64,000 nt of DNA from Flavobacteriaceae bacterium (GCA_029243385.1 JAQWSC010000001.1:45515-109514), one strand, 5' to 3'. Positions 18,083-30,200 are shown, counted from the stretch's first letter. A program made the numbers and translations. The notes: a model not told the origin generated them from the sequence alone.

Positions 18083-18106
18083 ATTTATTATGCATGCATA
18101 ATAAAT
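18083..18106. promoter_or_regulatory. 24-bp perfect palindrome, likely MarR operator
   Basis: ATTTATTATGCA followed by its exact reverse complement gives a 24-bp gapless palindrome centred on TGCATGCA. It lies just upstream of the -7 box (18113-18120) and covers the -33 region of the marR promoter, the expected place for an autorepressor site. Confidence 0.65.
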
Positions 18107-18112
18107 TTTTTG

Positions 18113-18120
18113 TACTTTTG
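18113..18120 (+). promoter_or_regulatory. -7 promoter box for marR
   Basis: TACTTTTG matches TAnnTTTG and lies 17 bp before the marR start codon. It is 6 bp downstream of the 24-bp palindrome. Confidence 0.6.
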
Positions 18121-18137
18121 ACTACAACCTGTTAAAA

Positions 18138-18596
18138 ATGCAACAAAAAAGAACTATCGATCATGTTTTAAGAGCTACCTGGCAAGCCGTTGCAAAAATG
18201 TACAACGAAGAGGCTGCCAAGGCAGACAGCACTATGGCAACCGGCTTTGCTTTATTGAGTATCGATCCTGATGAAGGAACACCCTCTACAGCACTTGGAC
18301 CAAGAATGGGAATGGAAGCTACCAGCTTATCTAGGATATTAAATTCAATGGAGGAAAGAGGGCTTATTGCCAGAAAACCACATCCCAACGATCGGAGAAG
18401 CGTTTTGATTCATCTTACCGATTTGGGGTTGGAAAAAAGAGCGGTTTCAAGAGAGTTTGTGTTGCAATTTAACAACCGGATCCGAGAGGAAGTTGATCAG
18501 GAAGCTTTGAATCAGTTTTATTCAGTTATAGACACCATTCAAAACTTAGTAAACAGCAAACAAATATTCAACAATACCTTAAAAAACAAGCTATAA
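18138..18596 (+). CDS. MarR-family regulator of the beta-oxidation cluster
   Basis: A 152-residue winged-helix regulator. Residues ~40-105 hold the DNA-binding domain with recognition helix ATSLSRILNSMEERGLI, followed by the wing RKPHPNDRRSVLIHLTD, whose D-R-R wing pattern is the MarR hallmark. The flanking helices should form the dimer. It is embedded between acyl-CoA synthetase and the fadB-like gene, so it probably senses an acyl-CoA or fatty acid and represses this cluster; the ligand is inferred from context only. Its own promoter carries a 24-bp perfect palindrome, consistent with autoregulation. Confidence 0.9.
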   Translation: MQQKRTIDHVLRATWQAVAKMYNEEAAKADSTMATGFALLSIDPDEGTPSTALGPRMGMEATSLSRILNSMEERGLIARKPHPNDRRSVLIHLTDLGLEKRAVSREFVLQFNNRIREEVDQEALNQFYSVIDTIQNLVNSKQIFNNTLKNKL

Positions 18597-18677
18597 ATAT
18601 TGCATGAAACAACCTCAATTGAATTTATTTTAATTGATAAAATAAGTGTTTCATCTGACTTTAAAAAACAGTAATCA

Positions 18678-21083
18678 ATGAAAAGAACAATAAAAAAAGT
18701 AGCCGTTATTGGATCCGGAATTATGGGGTCTGGTATCGCTTGTCATTTTGCCAATATAGGAGTTGAAGTTCTTTTATTAGACATCGCACCTAACACCTTG
18801 AGCGATGCTCAAAAAGCAAAGGGACTGAGTCTTGAAAATCCTGAAGTAAGAAATAGCATAGTGAACACACATTTTCAAAATGCGATCAAATCAAAACCCG
18901 CTCCTTTGTATCATTCAAAGTTTGCCAGTCGAATTTCTACAGGGAATTTGGCAGACGACCTACACAAAATCAGTTCTGCTGATTGGATTATAGAAGTGGT
19001 TACCGAAAGGCTTGATATTAAGCAACAGGTTTTTGAAAATATTGAAAAATACCGAACTCCAGGAACTTTGATTACATCCAACACTTCTGGTATTCCTATT
19101 AAACAAATGAATGAGGGACGAAGTGAAGATTTTCAGCAACATTTTGCAGTCACTCATTTTTTCAATCCTCCTCGCTATCTTAAGTTATTTGAGGTGATTC
19201 CAGGCCCCAATTGCGACCCGTCAGTAACTGAATTTTTAATGAACTATGGCGATCTTTTTTTAGGCAAAACTACGGTATTAGCAAAAGACACTCCAACCTT
19301 TATAGGAAATCGTATCGGGATGTTTGGTATTCAAAGTTTGTTCCATCAAATTGGGGAAATGGGACTTACCATTGAAGAAGTTGATAAGCTCACAGGCCCC
19401 GTTTTAGGACGTCCAAAATCAGCTACTTTCCGAACAGTAGATGTTGTGGGGCTTGACACATTGATTCTCATCAGTAAAAGTTTGTCAAAAAATCTTCCCA
19501 AAGATGAATGCAATCATTTATTTGCTATTCCAGACTTTATAGGCACTATGCTTGAAAACAATTGGTTGGGAAGTAAAACAGGGCAAGGATTTTACAAAAG
19601 AATAAAAAACGATAAAGGGAAATCTGAAATTCTTACCCTAGACCTTACTTCAATGGAGTATCGTCCTAAAAAGAAAGCATCATTTGCCACGCTCGAAAAA
19701 ACAAAAGCAATTGATTCGGTGAAAGAACGAATTCCAATTTTGGTAAATTGTTCGGACAAAGCAGGCGATTTTTATCGAAAAAACTTTTCAGGACTTTTTG
19801 GATACATTCAAAATCGAATTCCTGAAATTTCAGACGAATTGTATCGAATTGATGATGCTATGAAAGCAGGATTTGGATGGGAATTAGGTCCTTTTGAAAT
19901 ATGGGATGCTGTTGGTGTTTCAAACGGCGTTGAACTGATGAAAAAAAACGGCATTGAAATTGCTCCATGGGTAGAACAATTTTTAGCCAATGGGAACTCC
20001 GATTTTTACACTACAAAACAAGGAGTTGTTCATTATTACGACATCCCTTCTGCGTCTTATATTGTTAAGCCTGGACAGGAATCCTTTATTATTTTAGATA
20101 CATTACGAGAAGAAAAAACAGTTTGGAGCAATAAAGACTCTGTACTCACCGACTTAGGGGATGGAATTTTAAATTTAGAGTTTCGCACCAAAATGAACAC
20201 CCTTGGAGAAGGAGTCCTTCAAGGTTTGAACAAATCTATTGACATCGCTGAAAAAGATTTTCAGGGATTGGTCATTGGAAATCAAGGAGCCAACTTTTCG
20301 GCGGGAGCCAATATTGGGATGATTTTTATGATGGCTGTTGAGCAAGAATACGAGGAACTCAACATGGCTATCAAAATTTTTCAAGACACTGTAATGCGGC
20401 TTAGATACTCATCGATTCCTACGGTAGCGGCTCCTCACGGATTGACATTAGGAGGTGGATGTGAAATTTCAATGCATGCTGACAAAGTGGTCGCAGCTGC
20501 AGAAACGTATATGGGATTGGTAGAATTTGGAGTGGGTGTCATTCCTGGTGGAGGAGGCTCCAAAGAAATGACCTTAAGAGCTTCGGACATGTTTCGAAAA
20601 AACGATGTAGAACTCAATGTTTTGCAAGAATATTTTCTTGCCATTGGAACAGCCAAGGTTTCGACTTCGGCATACGAAGCCTATGATTTTGGAGTACTTC
20701 AAACACATAAAGACACTGTTGTTGTAAACAATAATCGATTGATTGCAGAAGCCAAAAAACAGGCCTTAATTATGGCAGGGGCAGGCTATACACAACCTAT
20801 TCAAAGAACCGACATCAAGGTTTTGGGCAAACAAGCGCTCGGAATGTTTTTGGTAGGAACAGACTCCATGCAAGCTGGAAGATACATCTCTGAACACGAT
20901 CAAAAAATCGCTAACAAACTTGCCTATGTGATGGCAGGTGGAGATCTCTCTCAAGCAACACGAGTTAGCGAACAATATTTATTAGACATTGAACGCGAAG
21001 CCTTTCTATCACTATGTACCGAAAGGAAAACATTGGAGCGTATTCAACACATGCTCACTACTGGAAAACCGCTTCGAAATTAA
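18678..21083 (+). CDS. 3-hydroxyacyl-CoA dehydrogenase / enoyl-CoA hydratase fusion
   Basis: Catalyses two steps of fatty-acid beta-oxidation, hydration of enoyl-CoA and NAD-dependent oxidation of 3-hydroxyacyl-CoA. The 801-residue protein has the dehydrogenase first: NAD-binding GSGIMGSGIACHFANIG near residue 12 and HFFNPPRYLKLFEVI near 160. The crotonase domain is C-terminal, with the oxyanion-hole blocks FSAGANIGMIF near 540 and GLTLGGGCEISMHAD near 588. This order is the reverse of E. coli FadB and resembles the Bacillus FadN arrangement. It precedes the thiolase gene by 20 bp and forms the alpha-subunit equivalent of the complex. Confidence 0.94.
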   Translation: MKRTIKKVAVIGSGIMGSGIACHFANIGVEVLLLDIAPNTLSDAQKAKGLSLENPEVRNSIVNTHFQNAIKSKPAPLYHSKFASRISTGNLADDLHKISSADWIIEVVTERLDIKQQVFENIEKYRTPGTLITSNTSGIPIKQMNEGRSEDFQQHFAVTHFFNPPRYLKLFEVIPGPNCDPSVTEFLMNYGDLFLGKTTVLAKDTPTFIGNRIGMFGIQSLFHQIGEMGLTIEEVDKLTGPVLGRPKSATFRTVDVVGLDTLILISKSLSKNLPKDECNHLFAIPDFIGTMLENNWLGSKTGQGFYKRIKNDKGKSEILTLDLTSMEYRPKKKASFATLEKTKAIDSVKERIPILVNCSDKAGDFYRKNFSGLFGYIQNRIPEISDELYRIDDAMKAGFGWELGPFEIWDAVGVSNGVELMKKNGIEIAPWVEQFLANGNSDFYTTKQGVVHYYDIPSASYIVKPGQESFIILDTLREEKTVWSNKDSVLTDLGDGILNLEFRTKMNTLGEGVLQGLNKSIDIAEKDFQGLVIGNQGANFSAGANIGMIFMMAVEQEYEELNMAIKIFQDTVMRLRYSSIPTVAAPHGLTLGGGCEISMHADKVVAAAETYMGLVEFGVGVIPGGGGSKEMTLRASDMFRKNDVELNVLQEYFLAIGTAKVSTSAYEAYDFGVLQTHKDTVVVNNNRLIAEAKKQALIMAGAGYTQPIQRTDIKVLGKQALGMFLVGTDSMQAGRYISEHDQKIANKLAYVMAGGDLSQATRVSEQYLLDIEREAFLSLCTERKTLERIQHMLTTGKPLRN

Positions 21084-21103
21084 ACGATTTAAACACAAAC
21101 AAT

Positions 21104-22285
21104 ATGAAAACTGCCTATATAGTAAAAGCATACCGAACCGCAGTAGGAAAAGCACCGCGCGGATTGTTTCGTTTCAAACGACCCGACGAATTGGCTGCTG
21201 AAACCATCGAATACATGATGAATACCCTGCCCGATTTTGATAAATCCAGAATCGACGATGTGATTGTTGGAAACGCAATGCCCGAAGCCGAACAAGGACT
21301 TAATATAGGACGATTGATTTCACTGATGGGACTTCATACCGAAGATGTTCCAGGAGTAACTGTAAATCGTTACTGTGCGTCAGGGCTAGAAACCATCAGT
21401 ATGGCTACAGCTAAAATTCAGGCGGGAATGGCCGACTGTATTATTGCTGGTGGAGTCGAAAGTATGAGTTTTATTCCCATGGGTGGCTACAAAGCCGTTC
21501 CTGATTATCAATTAGCGCAACAAGGAAAAGAAGAATACTATTGGAATATGGGGCTTACTGCCGAAGAAGTAGCAAAGCAATATAAAATTTCTAGAGAAGA
21601 TCAGGACGAATTTGCATTTCAATCGCATATGAAAGCCCTAAAAGCACTCGAGAACGGTGTCTTTGAGTCACAAATTGTTCCGATTGACATAGAAGAAACC
21701 TATTTGAATGCAGAGGGAAAAAAAACAACGAGAACCTATACCGTTAACAAAGACGAAGGTCCCCGAGCTGGCACAAATATTGAAGCGCTGGGTAAATTAC
21801 GGCCTGTGTTTGCTAACGGAGGTTCTGTAACAGCCGGAAATTCTTCTCAAATGAGTGACGGAGCCGCTTTTGTAATGGTAATGAGCGAAGCTATGGTCAA
21901 AGAATACAACCTAGAGCCTATCGCTCGAATGGTAAATTATGCCGTTGCAGGAGTGCCTCCAAAAATTATGGGAATTGGTCCTGTAAAAGCCATCCCGAAA
22001 GTATTAAAGCAAGCCGACATGAAGCTTGAAGACATAGAAATGATTGAGCTTAACGAAGCTTTTTCGTCGCAATCCTTAGCCGTTATGCGAACTCTAGGCT
22101 TGAATCCAGACATTATCAACGTCAATGGAGGCGCCATTTCGTTAGGGCATCCCTTGGGTTGTTCCGGAGCAAAGCTTTCGGTTCAGTTGTTTGAAGAAAT
22201 GAAACGACGCAAACAGCGGTATGGAATGGTAACCATGTGTGTGGGAACAGGACAAGGTGCCGCAGGAATTTTTGAAATCTTATAA
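21104..22285 (+). CDS. Acetyl-CoA C-acyltransferase (thiolase)
   Basis: Last step of beta-oxidation, thiolytic cleavage of 3-ketoacyl-CoA. The chosen ATG at 21104 gives 393 residues starting MKTAYIVKAYRTAVGKA, the normal thiolase start; the frame is open 30 codons further upstream but that part overlaps the previous gene and has no similarity. Active-site residues: nucleophilic Cys in VNRYCASGLET (about 93), His in NGGAISLGHPLGCSGA (about 349) and Cys in MCVGTGQGAAG (about 379). It is the partner of the preceding fusion protein. Confidence 0.95.
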   Translation: MKTAYIVKAYRTAVGKAPRGLFRFKRPDELAAETIEYMMNTLPDFDKSRIDDVIVGNAMPEAEQGLNIGRLISLMGLHTEDVPGVTVNRYCASGLETISMATAKIQAGMADCIIAGGVESMSFIPMGGYKAVPDYQLAQQGKEEYYWNMGLTAEEVAKQYKISREDQDEFAFQSHMKALKALENGVFESQIVPIDIEETYLNAEGKKTTRTYTVNKDEGPRAGTNIEALGKLRPVFANGGSVTAGNSSQMSDGAAFVMVMSEAMVKEYNLEPIARMVNYAVAGVPPKIMGIGPVKAIPKVLKQADMKLEDIEMIELNEAFSSQSLAVMRTLGLNPDIINVNGGAISLGHPLGCSGAKLSVQLFEEMKRRKQRYGMVTMCVGTGQGAAGIFEIL

Positions 22286-22290
22286 AATTT

Positions 22291-24093
22291 ATGGAAATTA
22301 TGGAAAATAACATGACCCGAGGCGGTGAGTTTCTTTTGAAAGAAACCCCAGCCAAAAACGTTTTCACACCGGAAGATTTTTCTGAAGAACAATTGATGAT
22401 GAAAGAAGCCGTTGTTGATTTTTCGAATCGCGAAATTTGGCCGCAAAAGCCACGCTTGGAAAAAAAGGACTACGATTTAACACTTGAAATCATGCGAAAA
22501 ATCGGAGACCTTGGATTTTTGGGAGTTTCTGTCCCAGAAGCCTATGGTGGTTTGGGGATGTCATTTGTTTCGACCATGCTTGTTTGTGAATATATTTCAG
22601 GGTCTTCGGGTTCAATTTCAACAGCATTTGGAGCGCACACTGGAATTGGAACGATGCCTATTGTTTTGTACGGAACCGAAGAACAAAAGAAAAAATATGT
22701 TCCTAAACTTGCCACAGGAGAGTGGTTTGGGTCATACTGTTTGACAGAACCTGGAGCAGGATCGGATGCCAACAGCGGTAAAACCAAAGCAGTGCTTTCG
22801 GAGGACGGAAGTCATTATAAAATTACAGGGCAAAAGATGTGGATATCAAATGCAGGATTTGCCAATTTATTTATTGTTTTTGCTCGTATTGAAGATGACA
22901 AAAACATCACAGGTTTCATCGTCGAAAACGACCCTGCAAATGGAATAACATTGGGAGAAGAAGAAGATAAGTTGGGAATTCACTCTTCCTCTACCCGACA
23001 AGTCTTTTTTAATGAAACCCAAGTTCCTGTTGAAAACATGCTTTCAGAAAGAGGCAACGGTTTTAAAATTGCTATGAATGCTTTGAATGTAGGACGAATT
23101 AAATTGGCTGCTGCATGTTTGGATGCCCAAAAAAGAATCGTTACCGAAGCTATTAAATATGCCAATGAGCGCATTCAATTCAAAACTCCTATCAGTCAGT
23201 TTGGAGCTATAAAAGAAAAAATGGCCAAAATGGCTACTGACAGTTATGTTGGCGAATCGGCTTGTTACCGAGCTGCAAAAGATATTGAAGATCGAATTCA
23301 ACTTCGAGTGGATCAAGGAAATACTCACCAAGAAGCCGAGCTTAAAGGTGTTGAAGAATATGTAATTGAGTGTTCTATTTTGAAAGTCGCTGTTTCTGAA
23401 GATTGTCAAAATACTTCTGATGAAGGAATTCAAGTTTTAGGAGGAATGGGATTTTCGGCAGAAACTCCAATGGAATCAGCTTGGAGAGATGCTCGAATTT
23501 CCAGAATTTATGAAGGAACCAACGAAATCAACCGTATGTTGTGTGTAGGTATGCTCATCAAAAAAGCTATGAAAGGGCATATTGATTTATTACAACCAGC
23601 AATGAGTGTGGCTGAAGAATTGATGGGAATTCCTTCTTTTGATACTCCTGATTTTTCGGCGCCACTCGCTCAAGAAAAGCACATCATTAAAAATTTGAAA
23701 AAAGTATTTTTGATGATCGCAGGTGCTGGAGTCAAGAAATACGGAGATCAACTGGAGCAACACCAACAACTTCTTATGTGTGTTGCTGATATCATGATTG
23801 AGGTTTATATGGCTGAATCTTGTGTATTACGAACTGAAAAAAACATAGATCGAATGGGCGCTGAATCTCAAGCCCATCAAATTGCGATGACGCAATTGTA
23901 CTTGTTTGATGCTGTAGAACTGATTTCGAAACGTGGAAAAGAAGCTATTATTTCTTCTTCTGAGGGTGATGAACAAAAAATGATGTTAATGGGATTAAAG
24001 CGCTACACCAAATATTCGGAATTTCCAAATATTGTTGCTTTACGGAATCAGGTTGCTGAAAAAATAGCTGAAGAAAATCAATATTGTTTTTAA
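22291..24093 (+). CDS. Acyl-CoA dehydrogenase, long (600-residue) form
   Basis: FAD enzyme making the first double bond of beta-oxidation. The 600-residue length, longer than the ~380-residue short-chain enzymes, and the C-terminal extension resemble the very-long-chain type. Visible are TEPGAGSDANS near residue 151, KMWISNAGFANLF near 181, and the catalytic Glu in RIYEGTNEINRML near 410. The start is either ATG 22291 or 22300; both are before the KGGEFLLKET-like block. It starts 5 bp after the thiolase stop, so it is the last gene of the operon. No terminator hairpin follows. Confidence 0.94.
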   Translation: MEIMENNMTRGGEFLLKETPAKNVFTPEDFSEEQLMMKEAVVDFSNREIWPQKPRLEKKDYDLTLEIMRKIGDLGFLGVSVPEAYGGLGMSFVSTMLVCEYISGSSGSISTAFGAHTGIGTMPIVLYGTEEQKKKYVPKLATGEWFGSYCLTEPGAGSDANSGKTKAVLSEDGSHYKITGQKMWISNAGFANLFIVFARIEDDKNITGFIVENDPANGITLGEEEDKLGIHSSSTRQVFFNETQVPVENMLSERGNGFKIAMNALNVGRIKLAAACLDAQKRIVTEAIKYANERIQFKTPISQFGAIKEKMAKMATDSYVGESACYRAAKDIEDRIQLRVDQGNTHQEAELKGVEEYVIECSILKVAVSEDCQNTSDEGIQVLGGMGFSAETPMESAWRDARISRIYEGTNEINRMLCVGMLIKKAMKGHIDLLQPAMSVAEELMGIPSFDTPDFSAPLAQEKHIIKNLKKVFLMIAGAGVKKYGDQLEQHQQLLMCVADIMIEVYMAESCVLRTEKNIDRMGAESQAHQIAMTQLYLFDAVELISKRGKEAIISSSEGDEQKMMLMGLKRYTKYSEFPNIVALRNQVAEKIAEENQYCF

Positions 24094-24200
24094 AAAATAT
24101 CTGTTTTTTTAGAGTTAAATATTACACCATTCATTGTCATATTTAATTTAAATTTATAAGGCATTCAATTTAGTTTAAAGTGACCTTTTACTTGTTAGTA

Positions 24201-24229
24201 TTGGATTTAAAGAGATTTTTATACCTTTA
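24201..24229 (+). promoter_or_regulatory. Probable promoter of the giant adhesin gene
   Basis: TTG (24201-24203), an 18-nt spacer and TACCTTTA (24222-24229) match the Bacteroidetes promoter except for the last base. The start codon is 57 bp further on. The rest of the 193-bp gap is AT-rich with no other feature seen. Confidence 0.45.
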
Positions 24230-24286
24230 TAAAATATAAGTTAGAACCGAAAGCTAAAATTTAATTAATATTTTGCCTGTAAAAAT

Positions 24287-27200
24287 ATGGAAAACAGCCA
24301 CATACCTATTAAAACTACTCAAATATTATTGTTATTACTATTTGCTTCTCAAATTGTGCTTTCCAATCCAAGGACATTAGTAAATTTTGAAGAATCTTCG
24401 CTGACCGTTACCAATTTTAGTCCCTCTTCAATTTGTGCCAACAATCCCGTTGACATTATAGTTTCAGGCTCAAATTTTGTGGATGTTACCGATGTTTTTA
24501 TTGGAACAACCTCTGTAGGATATACAGTTGACAGCGCATCGCAAATTACCATTCAAAATATCAATGCAGCAACTACAGGTCGAATACGAGTGGTAACAGC
24601 AACTGACGATATGTTGAGTGTCAATTCGCTAGTTGTTAATTCAATTACGGCTTCTTTGAACAGTTCCGCTTCAGGGCCCGTATGTGATGGTGATTCCGTT
24701 ACTTTTTCTGCTACTGGGGGAGATGAATATCAATTTTTAGTAAACGGAGTTCCTGCAACCGGCTACACTATTGCATCGACTTATACCTCCAGTAGTTTTT
24801 CAAACAATGATGAAGTAAATGTAAATGTAAGAAATTCCGCTACTGGATGTGTAGATACTGCCACTGCAATTCCTGTTTTGGTTGTTGATCTTCCTAACCC
24901 TTTACTTTCCAGTGATGTTGCAGCCAATTGTTCAGGTGAAAATATTACGTTTACAGCCACTGACGGAGACGAATATCAGTTTTACATCAATGGGATTCCT
25001 CACGGTTCCAAATCGAGTCTAAATACAACTACTATCAATTCGCTAAACAACGGAGACACGGTATCAGTTCGCGCATTTAACTCTTTAGATTGCGAAACAA
25101 CCTCTACTGGAATTACCGTTTCTATTACCGATGTTCCTGCCGCTGCAGGTGCAATTTCAGGAGATTTTACGGTTTGTCAAGAAGATTCTGGGATTGTTTA
25201 TGCGGTCAGTACAATATCGGGAGCTTCAAGCTACAACTGGAATCTTCCATCGGGAGCTTCCATTGTGGGAGTGGCTACAGGACAATCCATAACTGTTGAT
25301 TACAATTCAGTTGCATTAAGTGGAAACATTAGCGTTCATGGGGTAAACAGTTGCGGAGACGGAACTTCATCCAGTGCATCTGTAACAGTCAATATCAAAC
25401 CAGACGCAGCGACTGCCATTTCTGGAGATGCTAGTGTTGATCAAACTGATGTTGCTAAATCCTATACCGTTGCTGCGATTAACAATGCTACTTCCTATGT
25501 ATGGACTCTTCCTTCTGGAGCTTCTATAGTTTCAGGATCTGGAACGAATTCAATTACAGTAGATTTTTCTAACGCACAAGACGGTATCCTTACGGTAAAA
25601 GGTCAAGGGGTTTGCGGAGAGGGAAGTGTCTCTCCGGATTTTAATGTTACGGTAAGTCCGCTTCCTGACGATGCAGGAGCCCTATCCGGTCCTAGCTCAA
25701 CGATTTACAAAGGAAGCTCTGGCAATGTTTTTTCAGTTCCAACAATTGCAAATGCGACTGCTTACGTATGGACAGTACCTCCGGGTGGGACAATTGTCTC
25801 AGGAAATGGAACAAACTCAATCACCGTTGATTTTTCAGACTCTGCTTCAAACGGTATTATAACAGTATTAGGGCAGAATTCCATTGGTCAAGGAGCTTCG
25901 TCAAGCTTTTCGTTAACGTTAGCCAATCCTCCTTTAGCTGATACCGGAACCGATCGTGCAATTTGTATTGGAGATTCCACAATTTTAGGAGGGACAGAAG
26001 TTCCTATAAATACATATTCATGGACTTCAAATCCACCCGATTTGAGTATCAGCGATCCAAACAGTCAGAATCCGACTGTGACACCAACTGTTTCTACTAT
26101 GTATACTTTAACAGAAACAACTCCAGATGGTGGTCAAAACAGCAATTCAGTAACAGTTACTGTAAATCAAAAACCTGCAGTAAGTGCAGGTGCTGATCAA
26201 GTTATATGCATAGGCGATTCGGTACAAATCGGATCTGCGGGGGATCCAACCCATACCTATTCGTGGGTTTCGAACCCGGCTGGATTTACATCTTCGACAG
26301 CCAATCCAACCGTTTCTCCAACGGTTACTACAACCTACACATTAACTGAAACCATTACTTCAACGGGGTGTTCTGAATCTCAATCAATGACCGTTACCGT
26401 TGAACAGACTCCCGTAATATCTGCTGGAGCTGACGATACAATATGTGAAAATGCTACCAACTTTATTTTATCAGATGCCTCTGGACCCGCTACTGGCGTA
26501 ACTTATTTATGGAAATCAGACGGTGATGGAAGTTTTGATGATGATACGCTTCGTAATCCAACCTATACTCCTGGAGCTACCGACCTTGGAAATGGAAGCG
26601 TTGTTTTACGAATGAATGCCAATAATACCTCTGGACCTTGTACATCCTCTACTGTTCAGGATGATATGACATTGAGTTTTACTCCTAATGCCACTATTGA
26701 TGCTGGCCCAGGCACTACTATTTGCGGTACTGATACTTATCAACTTAATGCAACAGCAACCAATTATAGTTCTATTTCGTGGTCTTCTTCGGGTTCTCCG
26801 GGAACTTTGAGTGCAACCAATATTGAAGATCCTGTATATACTCCGAGCGCTGCTGATATTTTAAATGGGACTGTTACTTTGACAATGGAAGTAATTCCCA
26901 ATTCAGAATGTGGCAGTACTCCTTTAACTGACCCAGTAGTTATAACACTAACAGCACCCCCCACAGTAGATGCAGGAGACAATGCTACCATTTGTGCTGG
27001 AACTGATTTTACAATAAGTACATCTTCTCAAACAAATACATCGGCTCTTTCTTGGTCAACATCAGGTGACGGAACATTCTCTTCCGGAGGAAACACCTTG
27101 GCTCCTACTTATACACCCGGAGCTAATGATATAATTGCTGGAGCGGTTACCCTAACCCTAGAAGGAACAGGAAACGGATTGTGTAGTTCTACTGTAGACG

Positions 27201-30200
27201 ACAACATGCTCCTTACTATCAATCAAGATGTAATTGTAGATGCTGGAGCTGACGGTGCCTTGTGTGAGGGCCCTAATACGCTATTAGGAGCCACAGCTAC
27301 TAACGCAGACACATTATTATGGTCTCACGATGGAGATGGTTTCCTAACAAACCCTAACTCCCTAACTCCCGTTTATGAACCCGCTGGCACCGACTTTAAT
27401 GGAACAGTAACGTTTACACTTACAGCAACATCCAGTGCTCCCTGTGCAGCCAATCCTTCAGATACAGTTATGTATTCATTTGTTGAATCGCCCATTGTAA
27501 ATGCTGGTCCTGATTTGGAAATTTGTGAAAGCGGAAGCTTTTTTATTTCTTCGGCCTCAGCTAGTAATTTTGATTCAATACAATGGACTTCTAACGGAAC
27601 AGGTGGATTTGATGATTCGGGAAATACAACTCCTGTATATACCCCAAGTGCTGCTGACATTGCCAATGGCTCTGTGCGTTTAACAATCACAGGAAATCAA
27701 CCTCCTTGTACCCCAGTAACCGATTTTATGGTTCTTACTATTGTTAAGGAACCGACCGTTACTGCTACCACTGATCAAAGTATTTGTCAAGGTGACCAAA
27801 TTACAGTGTCTGCTGCAGCCTCAAATTATTCTTCTGTTAATTGGATTCAAATTGGAGGGTTAGGAACCCTGGATAACCCAACAACACTAACGCCCACTTA
27901 CGTTTCAGATGTTAATGATTCAGGTACTGTAACTTTACAAGTTACCGTTCAACCCAATACTGCAAATGGAACTACCGCCTGCGGAGGGCAGGTAACAGAC
28001 GAAATGGTCATAAATATTACCCCATCTCCTAGTGCAGAAGCTGGAGCCTCAGCTACTATTTGCGAGGGTGAAACACACACCATCACAACAGGAACAAGCG
28101 CCTCTAACTACAGTACAATTCAATGGAATACAAGTGGTGATGGAATATTCACTTCAGGAAATACACTACTTCCTACATATACGCCTGGAAACAATGACCG
28201 AGCAACAGGGTTTGTAACACTCAGTCTAATAGCCAATCCTAACGGTCCGTGTACCCTAGCAGCTGTTGATGATATGTTGCTAACAATAACCCAAAATCCT
28301 GTGATAAGCGCTGGAGATCCCTCAGTAGATTTGTGCGAAGACAACGGTCCTTTTACAATAACGGATGCTACTGCTAGCTCCTACGACACCTTAGAGTGGT
28401 CGACATCGGGTACAGGAGTATTTAATGATTCTACAACTCTTAATCCAGAGTACACACCTAATTCACAAGACATTAGCAATGGGCAAGTAACACTCACATT
28501 GACCGGAAAAAGAGATCCCACAAATTGTGGGGCGGAAACACAAAGTACGCGAGTTCTTAATTTTATTAAAAATCCTACTGCCTCAGCAGGTCTGGATGCA
28601 ACCATCTGTGATGATAGCACCTACTTACTAAATGATGCCAGTGCCTTAAACTATTCAAATATTGTGTGGATAAGTAATGGAGATGGAACTTTTTCGAACC
28701 CAAATACTCCCAATCCCATATATACACCAGGACCCACAGATATCGCCAATCAAACGGATATTACATTAACCATTACTGCGGTGCCATTGGTGGCTTGTGC
28801 CACTCCTGCAACTGACTCAATGATACTGAGTTTTGTTCAAGCTACTTCGGTAGATGTAGGAGCAGATCGCTTAGTATGTGAAGGGGATGCGCTTGTTATC
28901 AATTTGACGGATGGTGTTGATGCAACCAATGCTACTAGTTTTTCTTGGACGACTTCAGGAAACGGTTCGTTTTCGAATACTGCTATTATCAATCCAACAT
29001 ATACTCCTAGCAATGACGATATCAATAACGGAGTCCCTGTTACATTAACATTGACAGCCTCTCCCACTGTTCCTTGTGCGCTAGATGTATCTGATTCTTT
29101 TGATCTGACCATTGTAAAAAACCCAACTGCCGATGCAGGAGACAATATTGCCATTTGTGAAACTGGTTTTACAATAAACGAAGCCGTTGCAACAGATTTT
29201 AATACATTAGAATGGGTTCTTATTGGCGGAGGAACAGGTAGTATTGCTAATCCTTCGACACTAACACCTACCTATACGCCAAGTGCTGCTGATATTGCTT
29301 CAGGAAGTGTTACACTTCAATTGACAGCAAGTCCTAACAATCCTTGTGCGGTTCCAGCGATTAGCACGCGAACTTTTACCATTGGCAAAGAACCCATTGT
29401 TTTTGCTGGAAATCCTGAAACAATTTGCGAAGGAGAAACATTTATAGTTTCTACCGCAACTGTTTCTAATTCTAGCGATTTCGTATGGTCATCTCCAACA
29501 GGTGGAAGTTTTGTAAACGAAACTACGCTAACTCCTACCTTTACTCCTAGTGCAACAGAAATTACTGCTGGTCAAGCTACTTTAGTATTGACAGCGCAAT
29601 CAGAAGCTCCTTGCAACGCTCCTGTTGCTAAAACTATGGTACTTACCATTCAAAATCAACCGGATGTAGAGGCTGGTCCCAATGCGACTGTGTGTGAAGG
29701 AAATACTTTTGAAACTTCTGGTGCATCATTAGCGCATGGAATCAACGCCACTTGGTCTTCTTCTTCGGGAGGAACATTTGCTAATCCTTCTAGCATTATT
29801 ACAACATACACCCCCAATGCCACAGATATTTCTAATGGATTTGTTGACTTAACACTTACCGCAGATGCAATAACTCCCTGTGTTACTTCACTTCCGGATA
29901 CTCGGAGGTTGTTTATTACTCCACAAGCAACAGTAACAATAAATCCTGATACTGCAGAAATTTGTGAAACTGGAGAATATGTATTCCAACCTGGACAGGT
30001 TACAACAACTAATGATACCGCTATTCTTTGGACTCATAACGGAACAGGAACGTTTATTAATGAAACAACACTTACGCCAACTTATACCCCTGGAACAGGA
30101 GATGCTGCTTTGGGACAAGTTACTTTAACAATAAGTGTAGATGCAGGCTTGGGTTGTACCAATCCGAATGCAAGTGATAACTTTACTCTGGATGTAACTC

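Noticed and set aside
21014..21103. Longer N-terminus of the thiolase
   Set aside because: It lies within the preceding gene and is not conserved; MKTAYIVKAYRTAVGKA is the usual start.
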